Assembly: GCF_000691225.1 (NCBI RefSeq)
Contig: NZ_JMSZ01000021.1
Location: 195,764-259,763 of the forward strand
From: Nitrincola lacisaponensis
GTDB lineage: Bacteria; Pseudomonadota; Gammaproteobacteria; Pseudomonadales; Balneatricaceae
Length of the DNA stretch: 64,000 bases
Reading direction: 5' to 3'
In this document: positions 34,926 to 44,436 of the stretch, in pieces
Numbering within the stretch: position 1 is the stretch's first letter
How the letters are laid out: every line of letters starts with the position of its first letter
Notes under the pieces: generated by a model
Told to the model about the DNA's origin: nothing
The model's input: only the letters and a program-made list of their open reading frames with translations
Database searches by the model: none
Translations under genes and position numbers: made by a program

Positions 34926-37900
34926 ATGATTCCACGTTTAGCCGAACTTAATCCGGTGCAAACGCTTTATCTGGACTTCCTGGATACCCTGAAGCATCAA
35001 GGCTTTGAAGGCGATCTAAACCCTGATTATGCCAACCGCATTGTCCTGGCAACCGATAACAGCATCTATCAAGTGCTGCCTCAAGGCGTGCTTTACCCGA
35101 AAAATACTGAAGACCTTGTGCGTATTGCACGGTTGGCCGACCAGCTCCGTTTTCATAACGTGGTACTCAGCGCCCGCGGTGGCGGTACCGGTACCAATGG
35201 GCAATCCTTGACAGATGGCTTGATCGTCGACTGTTCCAAGTACATGAACCGTATTTTGGAGATCAATCCGGATGAGCGCTGGGTTCGTGTGCAGGGTGGG
35301 GTCGTCAAGGATCAGCTGAATAAGGCGTTAAAGCCCTATGGTCTGTTTTTTGCGCCAGAGCTTTCAACCAGCAACCGTGCCACGATCGGTGGAATGATCA
35401 ATACTGATGCCAGTGGTCAGGGCTCTGTGCTGTATGGCAAAACGCGTGACCATGTGCTGGCGTTAAAGAGTGTTTTGCTGGGCGGCGAGTGCTGGGATTC
35501 TAAAGCCATCTCCGATGAAGAGCTGGCTGTGCATCAGCAGCGGGAAGGTCGCATTGGTGAAATTCACCGTGTTGTGAACCAGATTTTTACCGATTGTAAG
35601 GCGCAAATCGACAGCTGCTTCCCAAAATTGAACCGCTGTCTGACAGGCTATGATCTGGCGCATATCCGTGATGAATCCGGTCGTTTTAACCTGAATTCAT
35701 TGCTTTGTGGGGCTGAAGGTTCGTTGGCCTTTATCGCTGAAGCGAAACTCAATGTACTGCCAATACCGAAATATGCGGCATTGGTAAATGTTAAGTACGA
35801 CAGCTTTGAATCCTCTTTGCGTGACGCTAAGGCCCTAATGGATTGGCAGCCTACCTCTATTGAGACCATCGATTCCAAGGTCCTGAATCTGGCGATGGGT
35901 GATATCGTGTGGGATAGCGTGCGTGATTACTTTCCGCAAGAGGAGGGTGAGCCGACCATTCGCGGGATTAACCTGATCGAATACACCAGTGATGATGAGC
36001 AGGATCTGAAAGCCAAAGTCGAGGCGCTCTGTCAGCACCTGACCCAGATTAAAGGGCAGGCGGGGAAAAGCTTTGGCTACTCGGTGGTTTATGGCGCCGC
36101 AGAAATTAATAAAGTCTGGGCGATGCGTAAAAAAGCGGTGGGCCTGTTAGGCAATGCTCAGGGAGACAAGCGCCCGGTCGCTTTCGTGGAAGATACGGCG
36201 GTTCCGCCTGAAAATCTTGCGGACTTTATTATGGAGTTCCGTAAAGTGCTGGATGACCGTGGCTTGGCCTATGGCATGTTTGGGCATGTGGATGCGGGTG
36301 TGTTGCATGTTCGTCCGGCGCTGGATATGAAGGATCCTGAGCAGGAAAAGATGGTGCGTGAAATCACCGATCAAGTGGTCGTACTGACGCAGAAATACAA
36401 GGGATTGCTCTGGGGTGAGCATGGTAAAGGGGTGCGCTCTGAGTATGCACCCGAGTTTTTTGGTGAGCTTTATCCTCAGTTGCAGCGCATCAAGGCCCTG
36501 TTTGATCCACGTAATCAGATGAACCCGGGCAAGATTGCTACACCGTCGACAGTCGAGGGTGCGCAGTTGCTGAAAATTGATCAGGTGCCAATGCGCGGTC
36601 AGCATGATCGCCAAATACCGGTCGATGTGCGTCAAACCTATGATTCAGCAATGCACTGTAATGGTAATGGTGCCTGCTTCAATTATGATCCTCAGGATGC
36701 CATGTGTCCGTCGTGGAAGGGTACGCGTCAGCGGATTCATTCACCGAAAGGGCGCTCTTCATTGATTCGTGAGTGGTTAAAACTGATGAGTCAGCGCGGC
36801 ACTGATCTTAATCAGGAAGCTAAACAGGTCAGAGAAACCGGTTTCCTGACCCGTCTGCCCAAGCGCTTGATCAATACCGTCAGGCGTGATCGTGGTGAAT
36901 ATGACTTCTCCAATGAAGTGCATGAAGCGATGATGGGCTGTCTGGCGTGTAAATCCTGTGTCGGGCAATGCCCAATAAAGGTTAATGTTCCTGATTTCAG
37001 GGCGCGTTTTTTAGAGGTCTATTACGGCCGTTATATGCGTCCGGTAAAAGACTATCTGGTCGGCAGTCTTGAGTTTATGATTCCAGCGCTGTCCAGGTTT
37101 CCTCAGCCCTACAACTGGGCTATGCAGAATCCGTTTATTCGTGCGGTCATGAAGCGCTTTGCGGGTATGGTCGACAGTCCTGTGATCTGTCGTCACAGTT
37201 TGCGCCAGGGGTTGATTGAGCGCTCGGTTGAGTTTGCCTCGGTCGAGTCGATCGGCCGTCTTACAGCCGCTCAGCGTCAGCGCAGTGTCATTATTGTTCA
37301 GGATGCCTTTACCTCTTATTTTGAAACCCAGTTGGTGCTGGATCTGGTCGACCTGTTAGGACGGCTGGGCTTCAATGTCATGGTTGCGCCGTTTATGCCG
37401 AACGGCAAGCCTTTGCATGTGCATGGTTTCATGAAAGCCTTCAATAAAGCGGCTGAAAAAAATGCACAGATGTTGAAAGACCTGGAAAGCTCGGGTATTC
37501 CCCTGATCGGTATCGACCCGTCGATGACGCTGACCTATCGTTCAGAATACAAGGATATCGGTGATGATCTGCCTAAGGTACAGCTGATTCAGGAGTGGCT
37601 GGTGGATGCGCTGAAAGCCTTCCCTGTTAAAGGTGAAACCACTCAGCATACCTTTAAGCTGATGGCGCACTGTACCGAAAAAACCAATGCTGCACCGTCG
37701 ATTCGTCAATGGCAGGAGGTGTTCGCGGCACTTGGGCAGAAACTTGAAATTCTGGCGACAGGCTGTTGTGGTATGTCAGGTACTTTTGGTCATGAAACAC
37801 AAAACTATGCGCTGTCCAAAGAGATTTATGCGCTGAGCTGGAGCGAAATAGTGAATAGCCCGGCGCATAGAGGGCAGTTGCTGGCGACTGGTTATTCCTG

Positions 37901-37982
37901 CCGTTCTCAGGTAAAACGTCTTGATAATCAACAGTTACTTCACCCGGTGCAGGCATTGCTGGGTGTAGTGCAAACGTTGTAA
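34926..37982 (+). CDS. ydiJ: FAD-linked oxidase/4Fe-4S protein, YdiJ-type D-2-hydroxyacid dehydrogenase
   Basis: A 1018-residue three-part protein. An FAD-binding (PCMH) domain has [17 protein letters not shown] (about residue 82) and [20 protein letters not shown]. An FAD-oxidase C-terminal domain has [12 protein letters not shown] and [11 protein letters not shown]. An iron-sulfur/heterodisulfide-reductase-like part has [12 protein letters not shown] and [14 protein letters not shown]. YdiJ homologues oxidise D-2-hydroxyglutarate. Length and order match the E. coli protein (1018). The following rraA starts 44 bp on. Confidence 0.9.
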   Translation: MIPRLAELNPVQTLYLDFLDTLKHQGFEGDLNPDYANRIVLATDNSIYQVLPQGVLYPKNTEDLVRIARLADQLRFHNVVLSARGGGTGTNGQSLTDGLIVDCSKYMNRILEINPDERWVRVQGGVVKDQLNKALKPYGLFFAPELSTSNRATIGGMINTDASGQGSVLYGKTRDHVLALKSVLLGGECWDSKAISDEELAVHQQREGRIGEIHRVVNQIFTDCKAQIDSCFPKLNRCLTGYDLAHIRDESGRFNLNSLLCGAEGSLAFIAEAKLNVLPIPKYAALVNVKYDSFESSLRDAKALMDWQPTSIETIDSKVLNLAMGDIVWDSVRDYFPQEEGEPTIRGINLIEYTSDDEQDLKAKVEALCQHLTQIKGQAGKSFGYSVVYGAAEINKVWAMRKKAVGLLGNAQGDKRPVAFVEDTAVPPENLADFIMEFRKVLDDRGLAYGMFGHVDAGVLHVRPALDMKDPEQEKMVREITDQVVVLTQKYKGLLWGEHGKGVRSEYAPEFFGELYPQLQRIKALFDPRNQMNPGKIATPSTVEGAQLLKIDQVPMRGQHDRQIPVDVRQTYDSAMHCNGNGACFNYDPQDAMCPSWKGTRQRIHSPKGRSSLIREWLKLMSQRGTDLNQEAKQVRETGFLTRLPKRLINTVRRDRGEYDFSNEVHEAMMGCLACKSCVGQCPIKVNVPDFRARFLEVYYGRYMRPVKDYLVGSLEFMIPALSRFPQPYNWAMQNPFIRAVMKRFAGMVDSPVICRHSLRQGLIERSVEFASVESIGRLTAAQRQRSVIIVQDAFTSYFETQLVLDLVDLLGRLGFNVMVAPFMPNGKPLHVHGFMKAFNKAAEKNAQMLKDLESSGIPLIGIDPSMTLTYRSEYKDIGDDLPKVQLIQEWLVDALKAFPVKGETTQHTFKLMAHCTEKTNAAPSIRQWQEVFAALGQKLEILATGCCGMSGTFGHETQNYALSKEIYALSWSEIVNSPAHRGQLLATGYSCRSQVKRLDNQQLLHPVQALLGVVQTL

Positions 37983-38025
37983 GGTAGTCGGAATTATCCT
38001 TTTTAACTTGCTTCAGGAGAAACAC

Positions 38026-38517
38026 ATGGAAGATTTGCTGCCCGAACTCTGCGATCAATTTCCAGAGTTGGTACGTGTTGTAGAGCCAATGTTTGCCAAT
38101 TTTGGCGGACGTGAGACCTTCGGTGGTGAGATCGTCACCATTAAAGCCTATGAAGACAACTCGCTGGTGCGTGAGCAGGTAGCTCAGCCAGGTCAGGGCA
38201 AGGTGCTGGTTGTGGATGGTGGCGCTTCAATGCGTCGTGCCATGCTGGGCGATATGCTGGCGGAAAAAGCAGAAAAGAACGGCTGGGAAGGTATCATCAT
38301 TTACGGCTGTATTCGTGATGTGAATGCGATCGGGCAGCTGGATCTGGGTGTTCAGGCACTGGGTACACATCCGATGAAAACGGACAAGCGTGGCCTGGGT
38401 GATCTGAATGTGCCGGTCACCTTCGGTGGTGTGACGTTTGTGCCGGGTGAATATGTCTATGCTGACAATAACGGTGTGCTGGTTTCATCTCAGCCGCTTG
38501 AACTGCCGGATGCCTGA
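38026..38517 (+). CDS. rraA: RraA family protein (RNase E inhibitor / HMG aldolase fold)
   Basis: A 163-residue protein of the RraA family. In E. coli it binds RNase E and modulates RNA decay; relatives are class II 4-hydroxy-4-methyl-2-oxoglutarate aldolases. Motifs seen are [31 protein letters not shown] and [12 protein letters not shown] (substrate-binding Arg and Asp). ATG 38026 follows CAGGAG; the earlier in-frame start at 38008 lacks support. Confidence 0.92.
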   Translation: MEDLLPELCDQFPELVRVVEPMFANFGGRETFGGEIVTIKAYEDNSLVREQVAQPGQGKVLVVDGGASMRRAMLGDMLAEKAEKNGWEGIIIYGCIRDVNAIGQLDLGVQALGTHPMKTDKRGLGDLNVPVTFGGVTFVPGEYVYADNNGVLVSSQPLELPDA

Positions 38518-38535
38518 AGCGATTCGGGGCTGCGA

Positions 38536-39123
38536 ATGAGTCAGTCACATGACTGGCTCTGTTCCTCTGTACTGGTGGAGCTGTTGCGTGAGCACCCTGA
38601 GGGTCTCAGCGAACATGCATTGTTGACCCGCTTGCAACAGCGCCGGTACATTCATATTGATGCAGACGGGTTTCATGACCTTGTGAAACTGTTTCGGATG
38701 CACTTTCTGCTGTTTCACCGGTTATACCAGCTACGTGATGAGCTTCATGCCCGAAAGCAGGGAACCCTGGCTATTCATACGCTATGTATCCGGTTGCTGC
38801 CATACCAGACCGGCAGCTCGGGCGTTGAAATTGAGGACCCGTTGCGCGCCTATTATCTGGACTTGGATCAGCTGCGTTCGACCACGGAAATTGAGCTGGA
38901 AAGTATGCTGTCCCGTTTCTGGTCTGCATTAAAAACGCCAATCAGCAGTGCTGATCGGCAGTGGGCCTTGTCTTTGCTGGAGCTGGATGAGCAGGCGTCT
39001 GATCAGCAGATTAAACAATCCTGGCGACGACTGGCAATGCGCCATCATCCTGATCGCGGTGGTGATGAGGAGCTGTTGAAACAGTTAAATCAGGCGGTGT
39101 CCCTGTTGTTGCCGAGACACTGA
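38536..39123 (+). CDS. DnaJ-related protein with C-terminal J-domain
   Basis: 195 residues. The N-terminal DNAJ-related region (LLREHPEGLSEHALLTRL to about residue 125) is found only in gammaproteobacteria. A short C-terminal J-domain contains the HPD motif in RHHPDRGGDEELLKQLNQA (about residue 173). It would stimulate an Hsp70; its client is unknown. It starts 18 bp after rraA. Confidence 0.88.
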   Translation: MSQSHDWLCSSVLVELLREHPEGLSEHALLTRLQQRRYIHIDADGFHDLVKLFRMHFLLFHRLYQLRDELHARKQGTLAIHTLCIRLLPYQTGSSGVEIEDPLRAYYLDLDQLRSTTEIELESMLSRFWSALKTPISSADRQWALSLLELDEQASDQQIKQSWRRLAMRHHPDRGGDEELLKQLNQAVSLLLPRH

Positions 39124-39209
39124 ATCCGGGAACTTTGTCGCTTTGCGGTGATCCGATAAGAGCCTTGCCTGGCCGCCATTCCATTTTTTGATATAGAGCA
39201 GGATATTGC

Positions 39210-39599
39210 ATGCCAAAACTCGTTAAGCTTTCAATTGCATTGATTTCCACCGGCCTGATTGGCTGGGTCATGTGGACTTATCTGGGTGTCAAACCGATAT
39301 CGACCGATCTGACTGTGATAGGTCAGGGCAAGCCGGTCGTGGTACTGGTTTATGAAAGCTATGCGCCTGCCGGCATGGAAGCGATGGAGCGTCTGAATCG
39401 TGTCCGCAGCGACTATGAACCGGATATCAAGTTTCGTGTAGCCCATATCGGGACGCCGGAAGGGGATCTGTTTGTGCGTCGGCATGAAGCATTCGATGGG
39501 GTCATGGTGCTGTTTGATGCGCTTGGTGAGGTGGTCAGAGTCACGATGGTGCCTCAGCCTGTTGAGCTGCTGAGAGAGGAGCTGGCACGGATACACTAG
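39210..39599 (+). CDS. Small membrane-anchored protein with possible thioredoxin-like fold, no CXXC
   Basis: 129 residues, not recognised by name. One N-terminal helix (about residues 5-24, IALISTGLIGWVMWTYLG) is followed by an alpha/beta part (VVVLVYESYAP, then VAHIGTPEGDLFVRRHEAFDGVMVLFDALGEVVR). The order resembles a thioredoxin-like fold but the redox cysteines are absent. Likely faces the periplasm. A terminator hairpin follows at 39689. Confidence 0.6.
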   Translation: MPKLVKLSIALISTGLIGWVMWTYLGVKPISTDLTVIGQGKPVVVLVYESYAPAGMEAMERLNRVRSDYEPDIKFRVAHIGTPEGDLFVRRHEAFDGVMVLFDALGEVVRVTMVPQPVELLREELARIH

Positions 39600-39688
39600 G
39601 CTGCATCCGGTATCTTGCTGAACGTTCAGATATCCCGCATAATCATTGCAACACAATCAATGCCCGCTGAGGGCTTGGGTATCAGCAC

Positions 39689-39720
39689 GGCCATCCATAT
39701 GGGGTGGCCTTGTTTTTTTA
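39689..39720 (+). terminator. Terminator between the 129-aa gene and rnk
   Basis: GGCCATCC pairs with GGGTGGCC (one G-T) over a 5-nt loop and is followed by TTGTTTTTTT. Confidence 0.6.
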
Positions 39721-39731
39721 CGGAGATGGAA

Positions 39732-40118
39732 ATGTCAGAACTACCCCCGATTAAAGTGACCGAGCTGGATATTGACAGGTTGGAGGGGCTGCTCGACAAA
39801 ACACCCTACCGGGGTGACAGTCGTTATGATGGTCTGCGTCATGAGCTGGCGCGGGCTATTGTTGTGAGTGAATCCGAGATGCCGGATGATGTCGTACGAA
39901 TGAACTCAACCGTCACATTTGAGGTTGAAGAAAGTGGTAATCAGTTTCATCTGACCCTGTGTTACCCTCATGAAATCAAAGGGCAGCCAGAAACGCTGTC
40001 AATCTTTGCGCCGATTGGCAGTGCCTTGCTGGGTCTGTCTGTTGGTCAGCGTATTGATTGGGAGTTGCCGGATACCCAGCATCGCCATGTGAAAATTATT
40101 AAAGTGGAAAACGCATAA
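39732..40118 (+). CDS. rnk: Regulator of nucleoside diphosphate kinase, GreA/GreB-like C-terminal fold
   Basis: A 128-residue Rnk. It has a short N-terminal coiled coil (ELDIDRLEGLLDKTP), then a GreA/B C-terminal FKBP-like domain with VRMNSTVTFEVEE and FAPIGSALLGLSVGQRIDWELP. Rnk binds RNA polymerase and competes with Gre factors. ATG 39732 follows CGGAG by 7 nt; 39726 is an alternative start. The frame's upstream extension crosses the terminator and is not used. Confidence 0.93.
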   Translation: MSELPPIKVTELDIDRLEGLLDKTPYRGDSRYDGLRHELARAIVVSESEMPDDVVRMNSTVTFEVEESGNQFHLTLCYPHEIKGQPETLSIFAPIGSALLGLSVGQRIDWELPDTQHRHVKIIKVENA

Positions 40119-40133
40119 CTTAAGAGGTTGTCA

Positions 40134-40790
40134 GTGTACGAATTACTGATCTTTGACTGGGATGGCACTATTATTGATTCTGAGGCCAGCATTATTCAGA
40201 GCATGCAGGCCGCAGCACGTGATCTGACGATTGAAGAGCCTGTAGATGCTGCAGTCCGCAATATTATCGGGCTTGGGTTGCCGGAAGCGATACAGATGCT
40301 GTTTCCCGCAGCGGATGGCGCTTTGGTACAGGCAGTCAGAGAGCGTTATGTGCATCATTTCCTGTCAGCTGATCCGACCCGGTCAAGCTTGTTTCCGGGT
40401 GTTCGTGAAACACTGCAGCGACTGAGTGATGAAGGGTTTCGTTTGGCTGTGGCCACGGGTAAAAGTCGTCGTGGTTTGAACCGCGTACTGGCGGATACCC
40501 AGCTGGGTGGCTTGTTTGAAGTGACCAAGTGTGCGGATGAAACGGCGTCCAAGCCGGATCCGCTGATGCTTGAAGAAATCCTGCTGATCACCGATCTGGC
40601 TGCTGACCGAGCAGTCATGATCGGTGATACAGAGTATGATCTGGAGATGGGTCAGCGGGCGCGCATGGACACGGTGGCGGTGAGCTATGGCGCGCATGAG
40701 CTGGAACGTCTGACGCGCTGGAATCCGGTCAGAGAGATTCATGCCTTTGCGGAACTGGAATCCTGGTTGTTGAGTCATAGAGCGGGTTAA
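40134..40790 (+). CDS. HAD-superfamily phosphatase (phosphoglycolate-phosphatase-like)
   Basis: A 218-residue HAD hydrolase. Motif I is FDWDGTIIDSE with the nucleophile Asp, motif II is AVATGKSRRGL, the motif III Lys is in ASKPDP, and motif IV is MIGDTEYDLEMG. The alpha-helical cap is of the Gph type. GTG 40134 with AAGAGG 6 nt upstream is preferred over TTG 40128. It lies 27 bp before the S49 peptidase, the order seen near rluC in relatives, though rluC is absent here. Confidence 0.9.
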   Translation: MYELLIFDWDGTIIDSEASIIQSMQAAARDLTIEEPVDAAVRNIIGLGLPEAIQMLFPAADGALVQAVRERYVHHFLSADPTRSSLFPGVRETLQRLSDEGFRLAVATGKSRRGLNRVLADTQLGGLFEVTKCADETASKPDPLMLEEILLITDLAADRAVMIGDTEYDLEMGQRARMDTVAVSYGAHELERLTRWNPVREIHAFAELESWLLSHRAG

Positions 40791-40816
40791 TTGCTGAAAC
40801 ATATAAGGAGCTTAAG

Positions 40817-41884
40817 GTGAGTCAGAACCCCTGGGATGATCCGGAGAAAAAGGACACTCCGCCGGAAATCATGTCTGAAAACCCCAAGGCCGACGCCAAG
40901 GTCGAGCAGGCGTTGCAGTCAGCATCAGAGACTGCCGATAAAAGCAAAGAATGGCGTTTGATTGAGAAAATCGTTTCCAGTCTCAATGTTGAGCAGCGTC
41001 GTGCGCGACGTTGGGGCATATTTTTCAAACTCCTGACGTTTATCTACCTGTTTGCGTTGCTCGGGTTTTTCCTGATGGGACGCGACATCAGTGGTGCCAA
41101 GGAGGCCGTCGATCGTCAGCCGCATGTGGCTATTATTGAAATTCGTGGTGTGATTGCGGATGGTGCTGATGCCAGTGCGGATAATGTCATTACGGCGTTG
41201 CGCAGTGCCTTTGCGTCGCGGCAGAGTCGTGCAGTGATCCTGCGGATCAACAGCCCGGGTGGCAGCCCTGTTCAGGCAGGCTATATCAATGATGAGATTA
41301 CCCGTCTCAAGGCCTTGCATCCGGACAAGAAAGTCTATGCGGTGATTACCGATATCGGTGCCTCAGGCGGATACTATATTGCTGTGGCTGCCGATGAGAT
41401 CTATGCAGACAAGGCCAGTCTGGTTGGTTCGATTGGCGTCACAGCCTCTGGTTTTGGCTTTGTCGACCTGATAGAAAAAATGGGCATTGAGCGTCGCATC
41501 ATGACCTCCGGGGAGAACAAGGCCTTTCTGGATCCTTTCAGTCCGCAGCGGGAAGATGAAACCGCGTTCTGGACAACTGTACTGGAAACGACGCATCAGC
41601 AGTTTATTCGTGAAGTTCGCGAAGGGCGGGGTGATCGTCTGATCGAGTCTGACAAGTTGTTTTCCGGTCTGGTCTGGAGTGGAGAGCAGGCGCTGGAGCT
41701 GGGGCTGATTGATGGCCTGGGCAGCTCCAGTTATGTCGCCCGTGATATCGTGGGTCTGGAACGGATGGTCGATTATACCCATCAACCATCACCGTTCGAT
41801 AAGCTGTTTGACCGCCTGGGTGTTGCTTTCGCCAAACACCTTTCCGCACAGCTGGTGCAGCACTGGAGTCCAGAGCTGCGCTGA
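40817..41884 (+). CDS. sppA: Signal peptide peptidase A family S49 serine protease
   Basis: 355 residues. A cytosolic N-terminus is followed by one membrane helix (about residues 71-89, LLTFIYLFALLGFFLMG) and a periplasmic S49 protease domain. The catalytic Ser is in GASGGYYIAVAADEIYADKASLVGS (GASGGYYIAV) and the Lys in the following conserved KASLVGSIGV region. It is the short single-domain form. The start is GTG with AAGGAG upstream. Confidence 0.9.
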   Translation: MSQNPWDDPEKKDTPPEIMSENPKADAKVEQALQSASETADKSKEWRLIEKIVSSLNVEQRRARRWGIFFKLLTFIYLFALLGFFLMGRDISGAKEAVDRQPHVAIIEIRGVIADGADASADNVITALRSAFASRQSRAVILRINSPGGSPVQAGYINDEITRLKALHPDKKVYAVITDIGASGGYYIAVAADEIYADKASLVGSIGVTASGFGFVDLIEKMGIERRIMTSGENKAFLDPFSPQREDETAFWTTVLETTHQQFIREVREGRGDRLIESDKLFSGLVWSGEQALELGLIDGLGSSSYVARDIVGLERMVDYTHQPSPFDKLFDRLGVAFAKHLSAQLVQHWSPELR

Positions 41885-41889
41885 TTCAT

Positions 41890-42474
41890 TCAGGACAGAA
41901 TCTCAACACCTGCCTGCTCCAGCATTCGCGTCAGGCGAATCAGGGGCAGGCCGATCAGGGTGTTGGGATCATCTCCGTCAAGACGTTCGAATAAAATAAT
42001 GCCCAGCCCCTCGGATTTAAAGCTGCCTGCGCAGTTGAAGGGTTGCTCACGCTCAAGATAACGGTCAATCATGGTTTCGGAGAGGGTGCGGAAGTGAACA
42101 TCAAATGGAACGACTTCAGTCTGTGCGGTATCTGTTGCGCTGTTATACAGGCTGAGGCCAGTCAGAAAGGTTACGCAGCGCCCAGAAGCCCGTCGAAGCT
42201 GCTCCATGGCGCGTGCTTTAGTACCGGGTTTTCCCAGGATTTCACCATCCAGCACAGCAACCTGATCTGAGCCGATAATCAGTGCATTGGGAAAGTGCGG
42301 TGCCACTGCCCGGGCTTTGGCTTCCGCGAGTCGGGCGACCAGTTCTTCGGGTGATTCTGATGGCAGGGGCGTTTCATCTACATCGGGTTTTTTGCTGCGA
42401 TAGGCGAAACCGAGCTTATCCAGCAGTTCACGACGATAGGGCGAGCTGGATGCCAGCACGATGGTTTTATCCAT
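41890..42474 (-). CDS. yceF: Maf-like nucleotide pyrophosphatase (YceF, 7-methyl-GTP pyrophosphatase)
   Basis: A 194-residue Maf/HAM1-family enzyme that hydrolyses modified nucleotides; YceF prefers 7-methyl-GTP. Motifs are [12 protein letters not shown] at the N-terminus, [20 protein letters not shown] ([12 protein letters not shown]) with the metal-binding Asp, and the late [13 protein letters not shown] characteristic of YceF. It is divergent from yceD, as in E. coli. Confidence 0.95.
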   Translation of the reverse strand: MDKTIVLASSSPYRRELLDKLGFAYRSKKPDVDETPLPSESPEELVARLAEAKARAVAPHFPNALIIGSDQVAVLDGEILGKPGTKARAMEQLRRASGRCVTFLTGLSLYNSATDTAQTEVVPFDVHFRTLSETMIDRYLEREQPFNCAGSFKSEGLGIILFERLDGDDPNTLIGLPLIRLTRMLEQAGVEILS

Positions 42475-42554
42475 TATAATAACCTTCTAGAGAGTGAAAT
42501 CAGATAAACGCTAATGGTATCCTGATTTTTATTGAATGAAACCCCTGATTCCCT

Positions 42555-42583
42555 TTGACAGATGGGGCTTCAGTCCCTAGAAT
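42555..42583 (+). promoter_or_regulatory. Strong sigma70 promoter of yceD-rpmF-plsX
   Basis: TTGACA, a 17-bp spacer and TAGAAT give a near-perfect promoter. The predicted start site (about 42590) is only about 3 nt from the yceD ATG, which lacks a ribosome site. Confidence 0.8.
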
Positions 42584-42592
42584 TGCGCGCTT

Positions 42593-43117
42593 ATGTCGAA
42601 CGGTCCATTACCGAAAAAAGCTGATCCGCGCAAACTTGCTGAGCGGGGAGCGCAGATTACAGGGATCGCTGAAATTTCAGCGATGCCGCGCCTTGCCTCT
42701 TTTTTGTGCAATGAGCAGGGCGCAATAGATGTAACCTTGGATTTTGCAGTGGATGAACAGCATCTGCGAACGCTATCGGGCAAAGCTGTAGGGCAGGTTC
42801 AAATGACCTGTCAGCGATGCCTTGAACCGGTCGCCGTAGATGTCGAGGCAGAGTTAAGTCTGGCGGTTGTTCTCAATGATGAACAAGCGCGTAACCTGCC
42901 ACGGTATTATGATCCGCTTCTCGTAGAAGAAGAGGATGTGGAGTTGTTGCCGATCGTTGAAGATGAATTGATTCTGAGTTTGCCCAGTGTGCCGATGCAC
43001 GTGGATTGCTCGGTCAAAACGTCCTGGGGCGATAGTGAGACAGTTCGTCTTCAGCAAGAAAAACCTAACCCTTTCAGTGTGTTGGCCTCGTTGAAAAACA
43101 AGGCTGACAAGAGTTAA
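42593..43117 (+). CDS. yceD: YceD/DUF177 family protein, 23S rRNA accumulation
   Basis: A 174-residue DUF177 protein needed for normal 23S rRNA levels in E. coli and plants. It has CQRCLEP near residue 66, an acidic middle ([22 protein letters not shown]) and the C-terminal signature [15 protein letters not shown] 42593 aligns with known YceD N-termini ([14 protein letters not shown]). No Shine-Dalgarno is visible and the promoter implies a nearly leaderless mRNA. It is upstream of rpmF by 16 bp, the standard order. Confidence 0.93.
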   Translation: MSNGPLPKKADPRKLAERGAQITGIAEISAMPRLASFLCNEQGAIDVTLDFAVDEQHLRTLSGKAVGQVQMTCQRCLEPVAVDVEAELSLAVVLNDEQARNLPRYYDPLLVEEEDVELLPIVEDELILSLPSVPMHVDCSVKTSWGDSETVRLQQEKPNPFSVLASLKNKADKS

Positions 43118-43133
43118 TCAGGAGCTATATACC

Positions 43134-43316
43134 ATGGCAGTACAGCAGAACAAAAAATCCCGTTCAAGACGCGATATGCGTCGTTCACACGATGCGCTGA
43201 GCGGCCCGACTTTGGCAGTAGACGCAACTACTGGTGAAACGCACCGTCGTCACCACGTAACTGCAGACGGCTTTTACCGTGGCCGTCAGGTGATCAGCAA
43301 GCAAGACGAAGAGTAA
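43134..43316 (+). CDS. rpmF: 50S ribosomal protein L32
   Basis: A 60-residue ribosomal protein of the large subunit. The N-terminal [21 protein letters not shown] is diagnostic (read as [16 protein letters not shown]), and the C-terminal half has [20 protein letters not shown]. The zinc-binding Cys pairs of some L32 proteins are absent, as in E. coli. AGGAGC precedes the ATG. plsX follows by 2 bp. Confidence 0.97.
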   Translation: MAVQQNKKSRSRRDMRRSHDALSGPTLAVDATTGETHRRHHVTADGFYRGRQVISKQDEE

Positions 43317-43318
43317 GC

Positions 43319-44347
43319 TTGTCTGAATACCTGAGCATTGCTGTTGATGCGATGGGCGGGGACTTCGGTCCCCGTATTACCGTTCCTGCCTGCATCAACC
43401 TGTTAAAACACCACTCTTTTCTTCAGTTGCAACTGGCAGGCGATCTTGCCGAGCTGGAATCGCTGCTGGCCCATGTGCCGCAATCCCTTCGTCAACGTAT
43501 TCATGTGCATCACACGCTTAGTGTTGTCAGTATGCATGACAAGCCCTCACACGCCTTGCGTCATCGGCGTGACTCCTCAATGTTCAAGGCTGTAGAGCTG
43601 GTTCAGCAGGGCGTTGCTGCGGCCTGTGTCAGTGCGGGTAATACCGGCGCGCTGATGGCGCTGGGGTGCAGCCTGCTGGGAACGCTTCCCGGTATTGACC
43701 GTCCGGCGATTATCAGTGCGATCCCGACACAAAAGGGGCATTGCTTCCTGCTCGATCTGGGTGCCAATGTGAACTGTACCGCAGAACAGCTGTTGCAATT
43801 TGCCCTGATGGGGTCGGCCATGGTGTCGGCCGTGGAGGATAACCCTTCACCGAGGATTGGCTTGCTGAATATCGGTATTGAAGAGATCAAGGGTAACGAT
43901 CTGGTGCGTCAGGCGGCGCGTCTGATACAGGCGCATTCCGGATTGAATTATATTGGTTACGTTGAGGGTGGTGAGGTCTTTAGTGACCGCGCCGATGTGA
44001 TCGTCTGTGACGGTTTCACCGGTAATATTGCGTTAAAAAGTAATGAGGGGTTGGCTCGCCTGATTGCAGAGAAGTTGCGCAAGAGCTTTACACGCAATCT
44101 CTATCGGCGCTTGCTTGGCTTGCTGGCTCAGCCTGTACTGAAAGAGCTGCAGCAGCAAATCGATCCGGGGCGTCGTAATGGTGCCAGTCTGCTTGGATTG
44201 CAGGGCGTCGTGGTGAAAAGTCATGGCGGTGCCGGGCAAAGTCATTTTGAGGCAGCTCTGAATCAGGCAGTTACCGATGCATGCCTGAATATACCGGCGC
44301 GCATTACTGCCCAGTTGCAGCAGCAATTGTCCGGGAGCGGTGACTGA
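43319..44347 (+). CDS. plsX: Phosphate acyltransferase PlsX
   Basis: A 342-residue peripheral membrane enzyme that makes acyl-phosphate from acyl-ACP for phospholipid synthesis. The N-terminal SIAVDAMGGDFGP is the family signature, followed by VSAGNTGALMAL, GANVNCTAEQLLQFA, VCDGFTGNIALKSNEG and the late GVVVKSHGGA. It starts at TTG, 2 bp after rpmF, with GAAGAG upstream. In E. coli fabH follows; here the next gene is fabD. Confidence 0.95.
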   Translation: MSEYLSIAVDAMGGDFGPRITVPACINLLKHHSFLQLQLAGDLAELESLLAHVPQSLRQRIHVHHTLSVVSMHDKPSHALRHRRDSSMFKAVELVQQGVAAACVSAGNTGALMALGCSLLGTLPGIDRPAIISAIPTQKGHCFLLDLGANVNCTAEQLLQFALMGSAMVSAVEDNPSPRIGLLNIGIEEIKGNDLVRQAARLIQAHSGLNYIGYVEGGEVFSDRADVIVCDGFTGNIALKSNEGLARLIAEKLRKSFTRNLYRRLLGLLAQPVLKELQQQIDPGRRNGASLLGLQGVVVKSHGGAGQSHFEAALNQAVTDACLNIPARITAQLQQQLSGSGD

Positions 44348-44350
44348 GCG

Positions 44351-44378
44351 TTTAACTCCGCGTGCAATGTTGTACACT
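44351..44378 (+). promoter_or_regulatory. Possible promoter of fabD
   Basis: TTTAAC, a 16-bp spacer and TACACT lie in the 89-bp plsX-fabD gap. Confidence 0.35.
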
Positions 44379-44436
44379 ATGCCTTTTATAGCCGGGCTGC
44401 CGGTTTTCATCTCTGATCTGTTGTTATGAGGATACT

